A DNA stretch of 64,000 bases from Oscillospiraceae bacterium (GTDB taxonomy: Bacteria > Bacillota > Clostridia > Oscillospirales > Acutalibacteraceae), in NCBI GenBank assembly GCA_031262985.1, contig JAISGQ010000018.1, forward strand, positions 1-64,000. The letters are read 5' to 3'. The position numbers and the translations under genes are program-made. Positions 7,590-16,266 of the stretch are shown here, one piece after another. The notes below the pieces were generated by a model. The model saw nothing but the letters and a program-made list of their open reading frames with translations, did no database searches and was not told the origin of the DNA. The first letter of the stretch is position 1. Each line of letters opens with the position of its first letter.

Positions 7590-8549
7590 ATGGGTTTTTG
7601 GAACGCAATTTTGCAGGGAATTATTCAGGGGTTGACGGAGTTTCTCCCCGTATCGAGCAGCGGTCATGTATCGATTTATCAGCACATAGCGGGTATATCG
7701 GGAGACGGCTCGCAGTCGTTCACTCTGCTGCTTCATTTCGGAACGTTAATCGCGGTTTTTGTGGTGTACAGAGAGCTTATCTGGAATCTGATTCTTGAAT
7801 TTTTCAGCATGGTTAAGGATTTAGTCAAGGGCAAATTCTTATGGAAGCTAAAGGACATGAACCAGAACCGCACTATGGTCATCATGGTTTTTGTGGCGTC
7901 TGCGTGGGCAGTGCTTCTGTTCGTTCCCATGTTCGGCTTCTTGGAGCTGAACACTGCGGACGGCGAGGCAGTCAAAAACATGGCTGATTTATCGACATAT
8001 TTCTCCGAGGACGCGGGCATTATGGCGGAGGGAATATTCCTCCTCATGACAGGCGCATTGCTCCTCTACGCGACGCGTCTCTCGAAGCTGAGGGACGGCA
8101 AGCCCTACCTTACATACAGGAACGCGACGGCAATGGGCATATCGCAGTGCTTTGCCGCAATGCCGGGGCTGAGCCGCTCGGGTACTACCACTACTATGGG
8201 TATGATTTCGGGAGTGGAAAAAAACACCGCACTTAACTTTTCCTTTATAATGAGTATCCCCGCAATACTCGCCGCTAATGTCGTTGACCTCAAGGATATA
8301 GGGGAGATGGGAATGAATTTCACTGCAGTTGAGGCTATTTTCGGAATAATAGTCGCCGGCGTAGTGGGAGTGCTCGCCATCGGAGGACTTAAATGGATAG
8401 TGAAGAACAACAAGCTCGATTATTTCGGATACTACTGCCTCGCGGCGGGGCTGATAGTTGTTGTCATCGGCATCGTAGAGCATAGCACGGGGAGCAATAT
8501 CTTTACTAAGGCGGCACTGGAGAATGTGTCGGTCGGGGTTATCGGGTAA
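7590..8549 (+). CDS. uppP: Undecaprenyl-diphosphatase UppP/BacA
   Basis: A 319-residue multi-pass membrane enzyme that dephosphorylates undecaprenyl diphosphate, recycling the lipid carrier for peptidoglycan synthesis. The first active-site motif (GLTEFLPVSSSGH, residues 14-26, with E17) and the second (PGLSRSGTT, residues 192-200, with R196) are intact. Several hydrophobic segments follow the family pattern. The start is the ATG at 7590 with AAAGGAG at 7574-7580; an open frame upstream is low-complexity sequence. It is somewhat longer than the usual 270 residues because of an extra loop at about residues 80-140. It is inserted between ylzJ and ftsK, which are usually adjacent. Confidence 0.93.
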   Translation: MGFWNAILQGIIQGLTEFLPVSSSGHVSIYQHIAGISGDGSQSFTLLLHFGTLIAVFVVYRELIWNLILEFFSMVKDLVKGKFLWKLKDMNQNRTMVIMVFVASAWAVLLFVPMFGFLELNTADGEAVKNMADLSTYFSEDAGIMAEGIFLLMTGALLLYATRLSKLRDGKPYLTYRNATAMGISQCFAAMPGLSRSGTTTTMGMISGVEKNTALNFSFIMSIPAILAANVVDLKDIGEMGMNFTAVEAIFGIIVAGVVGVLAIGGLKWIVKNNKLDYFGYYCLAAGLIVVVIGIVEHSTGSNIFTKAALENVSVGVIG

Positions 8550-8641
8550 TTGGTTTGTCTGCATACAGGGATAAATGCTTTTGAATAGCCCAATCCCTAA
8601 GACCTACGCAAGAGCATTACAGCTACAGGGTGGGAGTGTCA

Positions 8642-8796
8642 GGCGGCTTTAGCCGCCCGCAAACCCACCGCCTTTTAGGCGGTGGCAAATCCCATTGCTT
8701 TTAGATGGTGGCAGAACCCACCGCCTTTTAGATGAGAGCAAATCCCACTTGTCTTTTAGGCAACTGCAAAACCCACCGCCTTTTAGGCGGTGGTGG
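8642..8796. repeat. Tandem palindromic repeats, about 27 bp x5
   Basis: Five degenerate units of about 27 bases follow one another, each with the pattern AACCCACCGCCTTTTAGG and a complementary GGTGG half, so most units can fold on themselves. A separate small palindrome GGCGGCTTTAGCCGCC precedes them at 8643-8658. The minus strand is open here, but the resulting peptide is only a repeat of RLKGGGF and I do not call it a gene. Confidence 0.75.
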
Positions 8797-8821
8797 TTCA
8801 GTATGTTGGTTGTGTTAGTAT

Positions 8822-9040
8822 AAGTAGGTCGCAAGGCGACCTACACAGGGGAACCCCCGACGAGGGTTCCCCTACGGAAGAAATGTCCTTAGGGACATTT
8901 CTTCCTACCCCTCCTGCGTTTTTCTGACGATTGGGGATTTCGCTCTCTGCGGAGAGCGACTTAGGGCTCTGCCCTAAGAACCCGCAAGCCTTTGAAAAGG
9001 CTTGACCTAAACTTTGCCTCCTTGGCAACAGATTTAAGTT
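8822..9040. repeat. Dispersed composite palindromic repeat, copy 1
   Basis: A chain of short palindromes: AGGTCGCAAGGCGACCT, AGGGGAACC...GGTTCCCCT, GAAATGTCC...GGACATTTC, CGCTCTCTGCGGAGAGCG, TTAGGGCTCTGCCCTAA and AAGCCTTTGAAAAGGCTT, ending in GGCAACAGATTT. The same order returns at 23258-23573. It lies just before the ftsK ribosome site, so it may form part of the ftsK leader. The 8550-9071 gap contains these two repeats and nothing else I can recognise. Confidence 0.85.
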
Positions 9041-9071
9041 GAAACAGATTTTAAAAGGTGGATACATAGAA

Positions 9072-12000
9072 ATGGCACAAAACGGAGCAACAAGAAATCA
9101 GGGAGTAAAAAAGCCTGCTGTCAATAAGCCTAAAAATAAGCCGCCCGTAAACGGCGCGGCTTCAAAACCTACGCCGCCCGCCCCCTCCTCCGCGCGGAAC
9201 AACGCCCCTGTGAGCGAGGAGAGTATGTTCAGGCGGCAGACAATAGCCCTCATCATCTTCGCGCTGGGAGTACTGGTTATCTCCTTCGCAGTAATAGAAG
9301 GCGAGAAGCTTTGGCTCTCCGTACACAACATACTGTACGGAGTGTTCGGCGTGACACTCATTCCCTTCGGCGTACTGCTTCTGATAGTGGCGGTGCTGCT
9401 CTCGGTCAACATATCCGACCGCAGTGTGAAAAAGTACACGGCGGTGGGCTTTGTCGCGCTGCTTCTTGTGTCCGCAGTTACATATCTCCTATGGAACAAC
9501 ACAGACATAGATTCGTATAAAACCATGATTTCCGATGCCTACAAGGAGGGGAGCACCGCCATAGGCGCGGGAGCTTTAGGCGCGTTGACAGGAGGCTCAT
9601 TGTGCTTCCTACTCGGCAAAACAGGAGCTGTAATAGTCTCGATTCTCGCGGTGTTTTCCTTCATAATGACAGTTACGCAGACGGGGCTCGGACAGCTCAT
9701 AGCACTGATAACCGCCCCCTTCTCACACGCCCAGAAGGGCGTAGTCAAGCTCCGCGAACGCAGGGAGCAGAGGCTTGAGGAGGAGCGGCAATACGCCCTC
9801 CTGCACCCCGAACTCTCGGAGAATGAGGTGGAGGACGACCCCGACCTCCCGCACGGCAGACGCAGGAGAGGTGAGCAGAGGAGGCAAGAGGAGCGAGGAC
9901 GCGGCGACTCCGCAAAGAGCAGGCGTATCCCTACCGACTTTTTCGAGGAGGACGACCACTCGGAAAGAGGGAGGGCTACTACTCCGACAGATGCCGATTC
10001 GGATGAATTTGAGATTGTTTCGGAGCAGGTAGGCAAGCCGCGCTCCGACAGGACTGCCGACGGCAGTTTGCCGAAAGACGAAACTCTTGACGATAAGCTC
10101 AACAACCTCCTCAAGGCTGTCTGCGGGGAGGACGAGCAGGAGCTTTCAAACACGCAGTCGGCCGAATCCTCCGAGGAACAAAACGGCGACACCGACGGCG
10201 AAAACGGCAGTAAAGCCGACGAGCTTGACCTGCTTATCTCCAACGCCTCCGCGCAGAGGGAGAAGCCCGAGCGAAAGACCGCGAAACAGCTCAAAGCCGA
10301 TGAAATAAGAAACGCGGCGGCGGAGTTTGAAAAAGAAATCAGCGAGAAGGACGATCCTTTCGCAGAGGAGGAGGAGTTTATCCTCCCGCCCATGGAACTT
10401 CTGAGCGAGACCGACTACAGCAGCTTTAAGGATGAATCCGCCGAGCTTCGCGCAATGGCGGAGAAGCTGATAGTCACCCTCGACGAGTACGGAGTAAAGG
10501 CGTCGGTATCACACATAAGCCGAGGACCTACAGTCACACGCTACGAGATAAAGCCCGCGCCGGGAGTAAAAATATCGAGGATAGCTAACCTATCTAACGA
10601 TATAGCTCTGAGAATGGCGGCGCAGTCGGTGAGAATCGAAGCTCCCATTCCGGGGAAACCGGCGGTGGGTATAGAAATTCCAAACAAATCGCGCAGAATG
10701 GTAAAAATCAGAGAGCTTATCGAGTCGGACTCCTTCGAGCAGGCGAAGGGAGAGCTGGTTTCCGTCATAGGCAAGGATATTGAGGGGAACATAGTGCTTT
10801 GCGATCTCTCGAAAATGCCGCATATCCTCATAGCCGGTTCTACCGGTTCGGGAAAGTCGGTTTGCGTAAACTCAATGCTCATGAGCCTTATGTATAAGTA
10901 CACGCCGAAGGAAGTTCGAATGGTGCTTGTAGACCCGAAATCCGTTGAGTTTGATGTGTACAACGGAATACCCCACCTGCTTGTCCCCGTTGTGTGCAAC
11001 GCAAAAAAGGCGGCGGGAGTACTGCAATGGGCAGTGTCGGAGATGCAGAAGCGTTACGAGCTGTTAAAGTCGCGCAATGTGCGTAGTCTGGACGCCTACA
11101 ACTCCATGGCTGAAAAGACGGGCGAATTTGATAAATTGAGCAGGATAATTATCGTAATAGACGAAATGGCTGACCTCATGCAGACCACACCTAAGGAGGT
11201 GGAGGACGCGATAGCCCGTCTTGCCGCAATGGCGAGAGCGGCGGGAATGCACATGGTGCTGGCTACTCAGCGTCCGTCGGTTGACGTAATCACGGGTACG
11301 ATTAAGAATAACATCCCGAGCCGTATCGCGCTTACGGTGTCATCGCAAATAGACTCCCGAACAATCTTAGGCGCGGGAGGCGCGGAGTCGCTCATAGGCT
11401 ACGGCGATATGCTCTATCACCCGATGGGAGTAAACAAACCCAAGCGTGTGCAGGGCTGCTTTATCTCCGACGCGGAGGTGCAGTCGGTCATAAACTTCCT
11501 CAAGAGCAACAGCGATGCCGACTACGACGCGGAGATTGCAGAGGAAATCGAACGCAAGGCGGCGGAGAACGAGGACGGCGGCGATTCCGGCAGTCACGGC
11601 GTGGAGGAGGACGACCCCGTACTCCTCAAGGCTATGGAGGCTGTAGTGCAGGCGGGGCAGGCGTCCGCCTCCCTGCTCCAGCGCAAGCTGAGCGTAGGAT
11701 ACGCCAGAGCAGGACGGCTGATAGACCAGCTTGAGGAGAGGGGCGTTGTCGGTCCTTATGAAGGCTCAAAGCCGAGGCAGGTTCTCATGACGCAGACCCA
11801 GTGGCTGGAGCGTTCGATGTCGGTTGCCGTACCTATCGGCACAGACCCGTCGCCGCGACCCGAACACGTGTCGGAAACTCCTCCGTGGGAGGAGCAGAAC
11901 GAGGCGCGTGAAAGCGGACAAGGCGGCAGGAACGAGGAGCAGGGTGGACAGAACTACCGCACCGAGCAGAGCGGACAGAGCTACCGTGCTGAGCAGGGTG

Positions 12001-12176
12001 GGCAGAGCTACCGCGCCGAGCAGAGTGGGCAAGATTACCGCACCGAGCAGAGCGGACAGAGCTACCGTGCTGAGCAAGGCGGACAGAACTACCGCACCGA
12101 GCAGGACTACAGCCCTGAGGACGCAAGGCTCATAGCTGACATAAACAGTATGTACGACGATGATGAAGAAGATTGA
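9072..12176 (+). CDS. ftsK: DNA translocase FtsK/SpoIIIE
   Basis: A 1034-residue ATP-driven DNA pump of the FtsK/SpoIIIE family, which moves chromosomes through the division or sporulation septum. Four hydrophobic segments lie between about residues 55 and 215. A long charged, low-complexity linker runs to about 430. The motor follows with Walker A GSTGSGKS near residue 590 and the Walker B region IIIVIDEMADLM. A winged-helix gamma domain (LLQRKLSVGYARAGRLIDQLE) ends near 905. An unusual tail then carries six 9-residue repeats (about 958-1011). The ATG at 9072 has AAGGTGG before it. The tepA-ylzJ context favours the sporulation translocase SpoIIIE, but division use is equally possible. Confidence 0.93.
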   Translation: MAQNGATRNQGVKKPAVNKPKNKPPVNGAASKPTPPAPSSARNNAPVSEESMFRRQTIALIIFALGVLVISFAVIEGEKLWLSVHNILYGVFGVTLIPFGVLLLIVAVLLSVNISDRSVKKYTAVGFVALLLVSAVTYLLWNNTDIDSYKTMISDAYKEGSTAIGAGALGALTGGSLCFLLGKTGAVIVSILAVFSFIMTVTQTGLGQLIALITAPFSHAQKGVVKLRERREQRLEEERQYALLHPELSENEVEDDPDLPHGRRRRGEQRRQEERGRGDSAKSRRIPTDFFEEDDHSERGRATTPTDADSDEFEIVSEQVGKPRSDRTADGSLPKDETLDDKLNNLLKAVCGEDEQELSNTQSAESSEEQNGDTDGENGSKADELDLLISNASAQREKPERKTAKQLKADEIRNAAAEFEKEISEKDDPFAEEEEFILPPMELLSETDYSSFKDESAELRAMAEKLIVTLDEYGVKASVSHISRGPTVTRYEIKPAPGVKISRIANLSNDIALRMAAQSVRIEAPIPGKPAVGIEIPNKSRRMVKIRELIESDSFEQAKGELVSVIGKDIEGNIVLCDLSKMPHILIAGSTGSGKSVCVNSMLMSLMYKYTPKEVRMVLVDPKSVEFDVYNGIPHLLVPVVCNAKKAAGVLQWAVSEMQKRYELLKSRNVRSLDAYNSMAEKTGEFDKLSRIIIVIDEMADLMQTTPKEVEDAIARLAAMARAAGMHMVLATQRPSVDVITGTIKNNIPSRIALTVSSQIDSRTILGAGGAESLIGYGDMLYHPMGVNKPKRVQGCFISDAEVQSVINFLKSNSDADYDAEIAEEIERKAAENEDGGDSGSHGVEEDDPVLLKAMEAVVQAGQASASLLQRKLSVGYARAGRLIDQLEERGVVGPYEGSKPRQVLMTQTQWLERSMSVAVPIGTDPSPRPEHVSETPPWEEQNEARESGQGGRNEEQGGQNYRTEQSGQSYRAEQGGQSYRAEQSGQDYRTEQSGQSYRAEQGGQNYRTEQDYSPEDARLIADINSMYDDDEED
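11943..12104 (+). repeat. Six 27-bp in-frame repeats in ftsK tail
   Basis: Six units of 27 bases each encode 9 residues of the form GGQNYRTEQ or SGQSYRAEQ. The units alternate between variants but keep frame and length exactly. They lie after the gamma domain, where FtsK proteins normally end. Confidence 0.9.
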
Positions 12177-12250
12177 GTTATTGCTCTGCGGTTTTAGTGT
12201 CAGCAGACACCATGTGCGGAGTAGTAAATTGAAGGGAATTTTTAACACCT

Positions 12251-14155
12251 ATGGCATTTTTACCCGTAACTAAAAAAGAGTTGGATGAACGCGGCTGGTA
12301 TCAGCCCGATTTCGTAGTTGTAACGGGCGACGCGTATGTCGACCATCCCAGCTTCGGAACGGCGATTATCGGGCGTATACTCGAGGCGGCGGGCTTTTCC
12401 ATTGCTGTTTTGGCACAGCCTAAGTGGAGCGATGAGAGCGACTTCAAGCGGTTCGGATGCCCGCGCCTCGGCTTTATGATAGGAAGCGGCAACATCGACT
12501 CCATGGTCGCGCACTACACCGCCGCGAAGAAAAAGAGGAGTGACGACGCCTACTCCCCCGGACGCGCCGCGGGGAAACGCCCCGACAGAGCCTTGATTGT
12601 CTACTCCAAACTCGCGAAGAGGGCGTATCCCGACGTGCCTGTGATAATCGGCGGCTTGGAGGCTTCACTGAGGCGGTTCGCTCACTACGACTACTGGGAC
12701 GATGAGATTAAGCCCTCCATTCTAATTGAATCGGGAGCAGATATTCTCTCATACGGAATGTCGGAGTATCAGACACTGGAGATAGCCAACAGATTGAACT
12801 CCTACGAGCCTGTCACAAAGCTCACGGGTATCAAGGGAACGTGCGTAGCCGTACCCGTCTCCTCCTACAAGCCGATGAGTGCTGCGGAGTGTCCGAGCCT
12901 CGGGCAGGTAACTCAGTCGAAGCGAGAGTATGCCGTCTCCTGCAAAATACAGCAGGACGAGCAGGACTGGGTGCGGGGGAAAACCGTAATTCAGCGGCAC
13001 GGCGACAAGATACTGATACAAAATCCCCCCGCTCCTCCGCTCACGCCCGAGGAGTTCGACAGGGTGTACGAGTTACCCTACGAGCGGACATACCACCCCA
13101 TGTACGAGCCAATGGGGGGCGTACCCGCCATAGAGGAGGTAAAATTCTCCATCATACACAACAGGGGCTGTTTCGGCGCGTGTGCCTTCTGCTCCATCGC
13201 GTTCCATCAAGGCAGGAGCATAACCTGCCGAAGCGAGCAGTCGGTGATAAAAGAGGCTGTAATGCTCACGAAAGACCCTCAGTTCAAGGGCTACATACAC
13301 GACGTGGGAGGTCCTACGGCTAATTTTCGCCGTCAGTCCTGCGAGATTCAGAGTAAGAACGGATTGTGCAAGGGTAAGCGATGTCTTGCTCCTAAACCGT
13401 GCCCCAACATGGAGGTCAACCACGAGGAGTATCTCGAAATCCTTCGGAAGCTGCGTGCCGTTCCTAAGGTCAAGAAGGTGTTCATCCGTTCGGGTGTTCG
13501 GTACGACTACCTGATTTTAGATAAGGACAAGACATTCTTTAACGAGCTGGTCAACTACCATGTCAGCGGTCAGCTCAAGGTCGCGCCGGAGCATTGCTCG
13601 GCGGTAGTTCTCGACGCTATGGGAAAACCGCACATTGAGGCGTACAAGAGGTTCGCGGAGGAGTTCTACCGTATCTCCGAAAACGCGGGGAAGAAGCAGT
13701 TTATCGTTCCCTACCTCATGAGCTCGCACCCGGGAAGTACCCTGCGCGAGGCGGTGGAGCTTGCCGTGTTCCTCAAAAAGGAGAAGATACGCCCCGAGCA
13801 GGTGCAGGATTTCTATCCCACACCGGGAACTATCTCCACCTGTATGTTTTACACGGGGCTTGACCCCTACACGCTAAAGGAGATTTACGTCCCGAAAACG
13901 CCTGCGGAGAAGGCGATGCAGAGGGCGTTGCTCCAGTACTTCAAGAAGGAGAACTACGACATTGTCCTCGCCGCACTCAAACAGGCGGGGAGGATGGATT
14001 TAGTCGGAAACGAGGCTCACTGCCTGATAAGACCTCCTGCGGGGAGTACGAGAGGACAGAAGAAGGACAGCAAGGGGAATACAAGCAAGGCAGGAAAGGC
14101 GCGAACTACAACCGACAGAAACAGAAAGAGAAAAAAGCCGAGGGGGAAGAAGTAA
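12251..14155 (+). CDS. YgiQ family radical SAM protein
   Basis: A 634-residue protein matching the YgiQ family throughout. It has an N-terminal domain (LPVTKKELDERGW, then DAYVDHPSFG), a central radical SAM core with the iron-sulfur motif CxxxCxxC at C307, C311 and C314 (GCFGACAFC), and the C-terminal family region with VQDFYPTPGTISTCMFYTG. The last 40 residues are Lys/Arg-rich, as is common in the family. Its substrate is not known. The ATG is preceded by AAGGGAA. The next gene starts two bases after its stop codon, so the pair is probably one operon. Confidence 0.9.
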   Translation: MAFLPVTKKELDERGWYQPDFVVVTGDAYVDHPSFGTAIIGRILEAAGFSIAVLAQPKWSDESDFKRFGCPRLGFMIGSGNIDSMVAHYTAAKKKRSDDAYSPGRAAGKRPDRALIVYSKLAKRAYPDVPVIIGGLEASLRRFAHYDYWDDEIKPSILIESGADILSYGMSEYQTLEIANRLNSYEPVTKLTGIKGTCVAVPVSSYKPMSAAECPSLGQVTQSKREYAVSCKIQQDEQDWVRGKTVIQRHGDKILIQNPPAPPLTPEEFDRVYELPYERTYHPMYEPMGGVPAIEEVKFSIIHNRGCFGACAFCSIAFHQGRSITCRSEQSVIKEAVMLTKDPQFKGYIHDVGGPTANFRRQSCEIQSKNGLCKGKRCLAPKPCPNMEVNHEEYLEILRKLRAVPKVKKVFIRSGVRYDYLILDKDKTFFNELVNYHVSGQLKVAPEHCSAVVLDAMGKPHIEAYKRFAEEFYRISENAGKKQFIVPYLMSSHPGSTLREAVELAVFLKKEKIRPEQVQDFYPTPGTISTCMFYTGLDPYTLKEIYVPKTPAEKAMQRALLQYFKKENYDIVLAALKQAGRMDLVGNEAHCLIRPPAGSTRGQKKDSKGNTSKAGKARTTTDRNRKRKKPRGKK

Positions 14156-14156
14156 T

Positions 14157-15140
14157 TTGAGCAAAAAGAGCAACTCCGCAAGCTACCAGAGCAAGCGGAG
14201 GAAAGACAGGGATATGAAGCGGCTTATCGCGGCGGTCATAGCGGCACTGATAGCCGTAGTACTCACAGTCGGGGAGTTTTCAGGCGGCGATATGCCGAGC
14301 TGGTCGGCTATGTTCTCCGCCTCAAACACTGAGGAGGACGGCGGCAGCACCTCCCTTATTGGCGATGCTCATGTGGAGGTACACGCTATCGACGTAGGGC
14401 AGGGCGACTGCACTCTCATAAGGTGCGGCGAGCAGAACATACTGATTGACGCGGGCGACAACGGCAGGGGAGAGGACGTGCTGTCCTACCTTAGCGATAT
14501 AGGCGTAGAGCGGCTCGACATGGTGATAGCCACTCACCCCCACGCCGACCACATAGGCGGGCTGGACGAGGTAATATCCGAGATGGATGTAGGAGGCATA
14601 ATAATGCCGCTGATTCCCGACTCCCAAGTGCCTACGGGAGTGACATATTCGGATTTTCTCGATGCGATTGCAGATAAAAAGCTCAAGGCGAAGAAAGCCG
14701 AGGCGGGTGACGTCTACGAATTTGACGGCGTGGAGATGACAATTCTCTCGCCCGAAAAAGGCGAAACCTTCGGCGATTTAAACGACTACTCCGTGGCGGT
14801 GGTTTTTCGCTATCTCGACTTCTCCTTCTTCACGGCGGGAGACATCACAACGAAGGTGGAGAAAAATCTCCTCGACAGAATAGAGCCGTTTACTGTAGAT
14901 TTATACAAAGCGTCGCACCACGGCGGAGCCGCCTCCAACTACGGAAGCTTCGTCAGAATGCTATCGCCCAAGTACGCGTATGTGCAGTCGGGGAGAGACA
15001 ACAGCTACGGGCATCCCCACGAGGAGGTTGTCGATTTGTTCGATAAGCTGAAAATCAAGATGTGCAGGAACGACACGGACGGCACAATAGTCTACAGAAC
15101 GGACGGGGACGAAATGGAGTACGAAAAGAAGGGAGCTTGA
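14157..15140 (+). CDS. Secreted ComEC-like metallo-beta-lactamase hydrolase
   Basis: A 327-residue protein with one N-terminal membrane anchor (about residues 20-38) and an extracellular metallo-beta-lactamase domain. The metal site H127-x-H129-x-D131-H132 (HPHADHIGG) is intact, and the family start IDVGQGDCTLI precedes it. The domain resembles the C-terminal part of ComEC, here free-standing. Proteins of this type are often annotated as competence-like hydrolases, possibly nucleases; the substrate is not shown by the sequence. The TTG start follows the YgiQ stop directly, with GGGGGAAG upstream. The small DUF3006 gene follows 7 bases later, a common pairing. Confidence 0.85.
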   Translation: MSKKSNSASYQSKRRKDRDMKRLIAAVIAALIAVVLTVGEFSGGDMPSWSAMFSASNTEEDGGSTSLIGDAHVEVHAIDVGQGDCTLIRCGEQNILIDAGDNGRGEDVLSYLSDIGVERLDMVIATHPHADHIGGLDEVISEMDVGGIIMPLIPDSQVPTGVTYSDFLDAIADKKLKAKKAEAGDVYEFDGVEMTILSPEKGETFGDLNDYSVAVVFRYLDFSFFTAGDITTKVEKNLLDRIEPFTVDLYKASHHGGAASNYGSFVRMLSPKYAYVQSGRDNSYGHPHEEVVDLFDKLKIKMCRNDTDGTIVYRTDGDEMEYEKKGA

Positions 15141-15147
15141 TGAAAAA

Positions 15148-15363
15148 ATGAGAAAGCTGTATATAGACAGATTCGAGGGACAATTCGCGGTGTGCGAGGA
15201 GGACGGCGAGGCGCGGTTCGGCATACCTACGGAGGAACTGCCAGCGGGAGCTAAGGAGGGCGACTGCCTCCTTATATCGGGCGAGGGAGTTATTACGATA
15301 GACAAGAAGGAAACCGAACTGCGGCGAAAGAATAACGCGAAGAAGCAGAAAAAGGTGTTTTAA
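15148..15363 (+). CDS. DUF3006 domain protein
   Basis: A 71-residue protein with the DUF3006 pattern: an N-terminal YIDRFEGQFAVCEEDGE, a central IPTEELPAGAKEGDCLLI and a basic tail. It likely forms a small beta-barrel. Function unknown; it is usually found next to extracellular ComEC-like hydrolases, as here, 7 bases downstream. Confidence 0.8.
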   Translation: MRKLYIDRFEGQFAVCEEDGEARFGIPTEELPAGAKEGDCLLISGEGVITIDKKETELRRKNNAKKQKKVF

Positions 15364-15414
15364 GTTTTTTGCCGCCGTACTCTTTTTCGTAAATACCTGA
15401 AACGAATTAGAATG

Positions 15415-15474
15415 AGCGGTTGGGAGCGAGAAAGCTATCCGACCGCTTTTGCTATCCGACCGCTTTTATTTTTG
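15415..15474 (+). terminator. Probable terminator with 17-bp direct repeat
   Basis: AGCGGT at 15415-15420 can pair with ACCGCT in either of two adjacent identical 17-base units, GCTATCCGACCGCTTTT (15434-15450 and 15451-15467), the second followed by ATTTTT. It terminates the ygiQ-like operon before the acetyltransferase. Confidence 0.55.
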
Positions 15475-15486
15475 AGGAGATATTCA

Positions 15487-15909
15487 ATGAAAACATTTTC
15501 CATTCGCATAATGACATTTTCCGATTACGATGAATGTTTTAAGTTGTGGAACTTGAATGGCGACGCATTCGGCAGAGCAGACAGTACGCTCGTAACATTT
15601 AATAAAATTCTCACTCGCAATCCCGACACCTGTTTTGTTGCAGTAACGGATAATAAAATCATAGGGACAATTGCCGCAGAATTCGGCGGAGACGGTGCTT
15701 ACATATCGCATTTGAATGTTTCGCCCGATTATCGCCGCCAAGGTGTCGCAACAGATTTGGTAGATACCGTTGAGGGAAAACTCGACGAACTTGGTGTACG
15801 TAAATCTCGTATTCTTGTTTTCGCTGACAATGAAACAGCAAAACTTTTTTGGAACAGACGAGGTTACGCCGCTCACGAAGATATTATATTCATGGACAGG
15901 AAGTTATAA
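15487..15909 (+). CDS. GNAT family N-acetyltransferase
   Basis: A 140-residue acetyltransferase with the acetyl-CoA motif A visible as LNVSPDYRRQGVATDLVDTVE (the R-R-x-G-x-A signature) and a C-terminal NETAKLFWNRRGYAAHED. It transfers an acetyl group from acetyl-CoA to an amine of unknown identity. The ATG at 15487 has GAGGAGATA just before it. An upstream open frame covers the terminator and is not used. It stands alone between the DUF3006 terminator and a methyltransferase fragment. Confidence 0.82.
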   Translation: MKTFSIRIMTFSDYDECFKLWNLNGDAFGRADSTLVTFNKILTRNPDTCFVAVTDNKIIGTIAAEFGGDGAYISHLNVSPDYRRQGVATDLVDTVEGKLDELGVRKSRILVFADNETAKLFWNRRGYAAHEDIIFMDRKL

Positions 15910-15916
15910 TTGTTTT

Positions 15917-16075
15917 ATGACTGATTTTATCTCCATAATCGAAAACGAACATAAAGGGCATAGCCAGTTAAGCAAAACCGTTGATTTGAAAATCTGCGGC
16001 GGCTGTTGCGGTACGGACAGCATACATCTAAGAGCGATTGCACAGAAATTAAGTTTGAAGAATTTGGGAAATTAA
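15917..16075 (+). pseudogene. Homocysteine S-methyltransferase C-terminal fragment
   Basis: A 52-residue frame ends with LKICGGCCGTDSIHLRAIA, the zinc-binding signature at the C-terminus of homocysteine S-methyltransferases (MmuM/MetH N-domain type). The rest of the roughly 300-residue barrel is absent. The ATG at 15917 lacks a good ribosome site and the frame begins right after the acetyltransferase stop. It is best read as the remains of a deleted gene. Confidence 0.6.
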
Positions 16076-16077
16076 TA

Positions 16078-16106
16078 TTGACATAACAAAGCAATACTGT
16101 TATAAT
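16078..16106 (+). promoter_or_regulatory. Consensus sigma-A promoter of infC operon
   Basis: TTGACA (16078-16083), a 17-base spacer, and TATAAT (16101-16106): a perfect housekeeping promoter, about 160 bases before infC. Confidence 0.88.
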
Positions 16107-16213
16107 GTCATTCGACAATGAAGTGGGAGTAACAAGTCCTCACCCTTGGTGTTTTATCCAAGCGGTCAATATCATCGAAAAATGTGATTTATGTCATGTA
16201 TCGTTGTGTTGCT

Positions 16214-16246
16214 GTGCGGAGGGGGTTGTCCTGTCCGCACTTTTTA
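16214..16246 (+). terminator. Leader terminator/attenuator before infC
   Basis: GTGCGGA and TCCGCAC form a 7-bp stem followed by TTTTT, between the promoter and the infC start. In Bacillota the infC-rpmI-rplT operon is commonly controlled by an L20-binding leader that ends in such a terminator. The L20 role is inferred; only the hairpin is seen. Confidence 0.68.
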
Positions 16247-16266
16247 GTCTATAAAATTGGAGGTGT

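Noticed and set aside
8642-8796. CRISPR array
   Set aside because: Units are contiguous and degenerate, with no unique spacers and no cas genes.
8649-8834. 61-residue minus-strand frame repeating RLKGGGF
   Set aside because: It is the translation of the palindromic tandem repeat, without a ribosome site.
9539-10393. 284-residue minus-strand frame opposite ftsK
   Set aside because: Ser-rich shadow of the charged FtsK linker, with no start signal.
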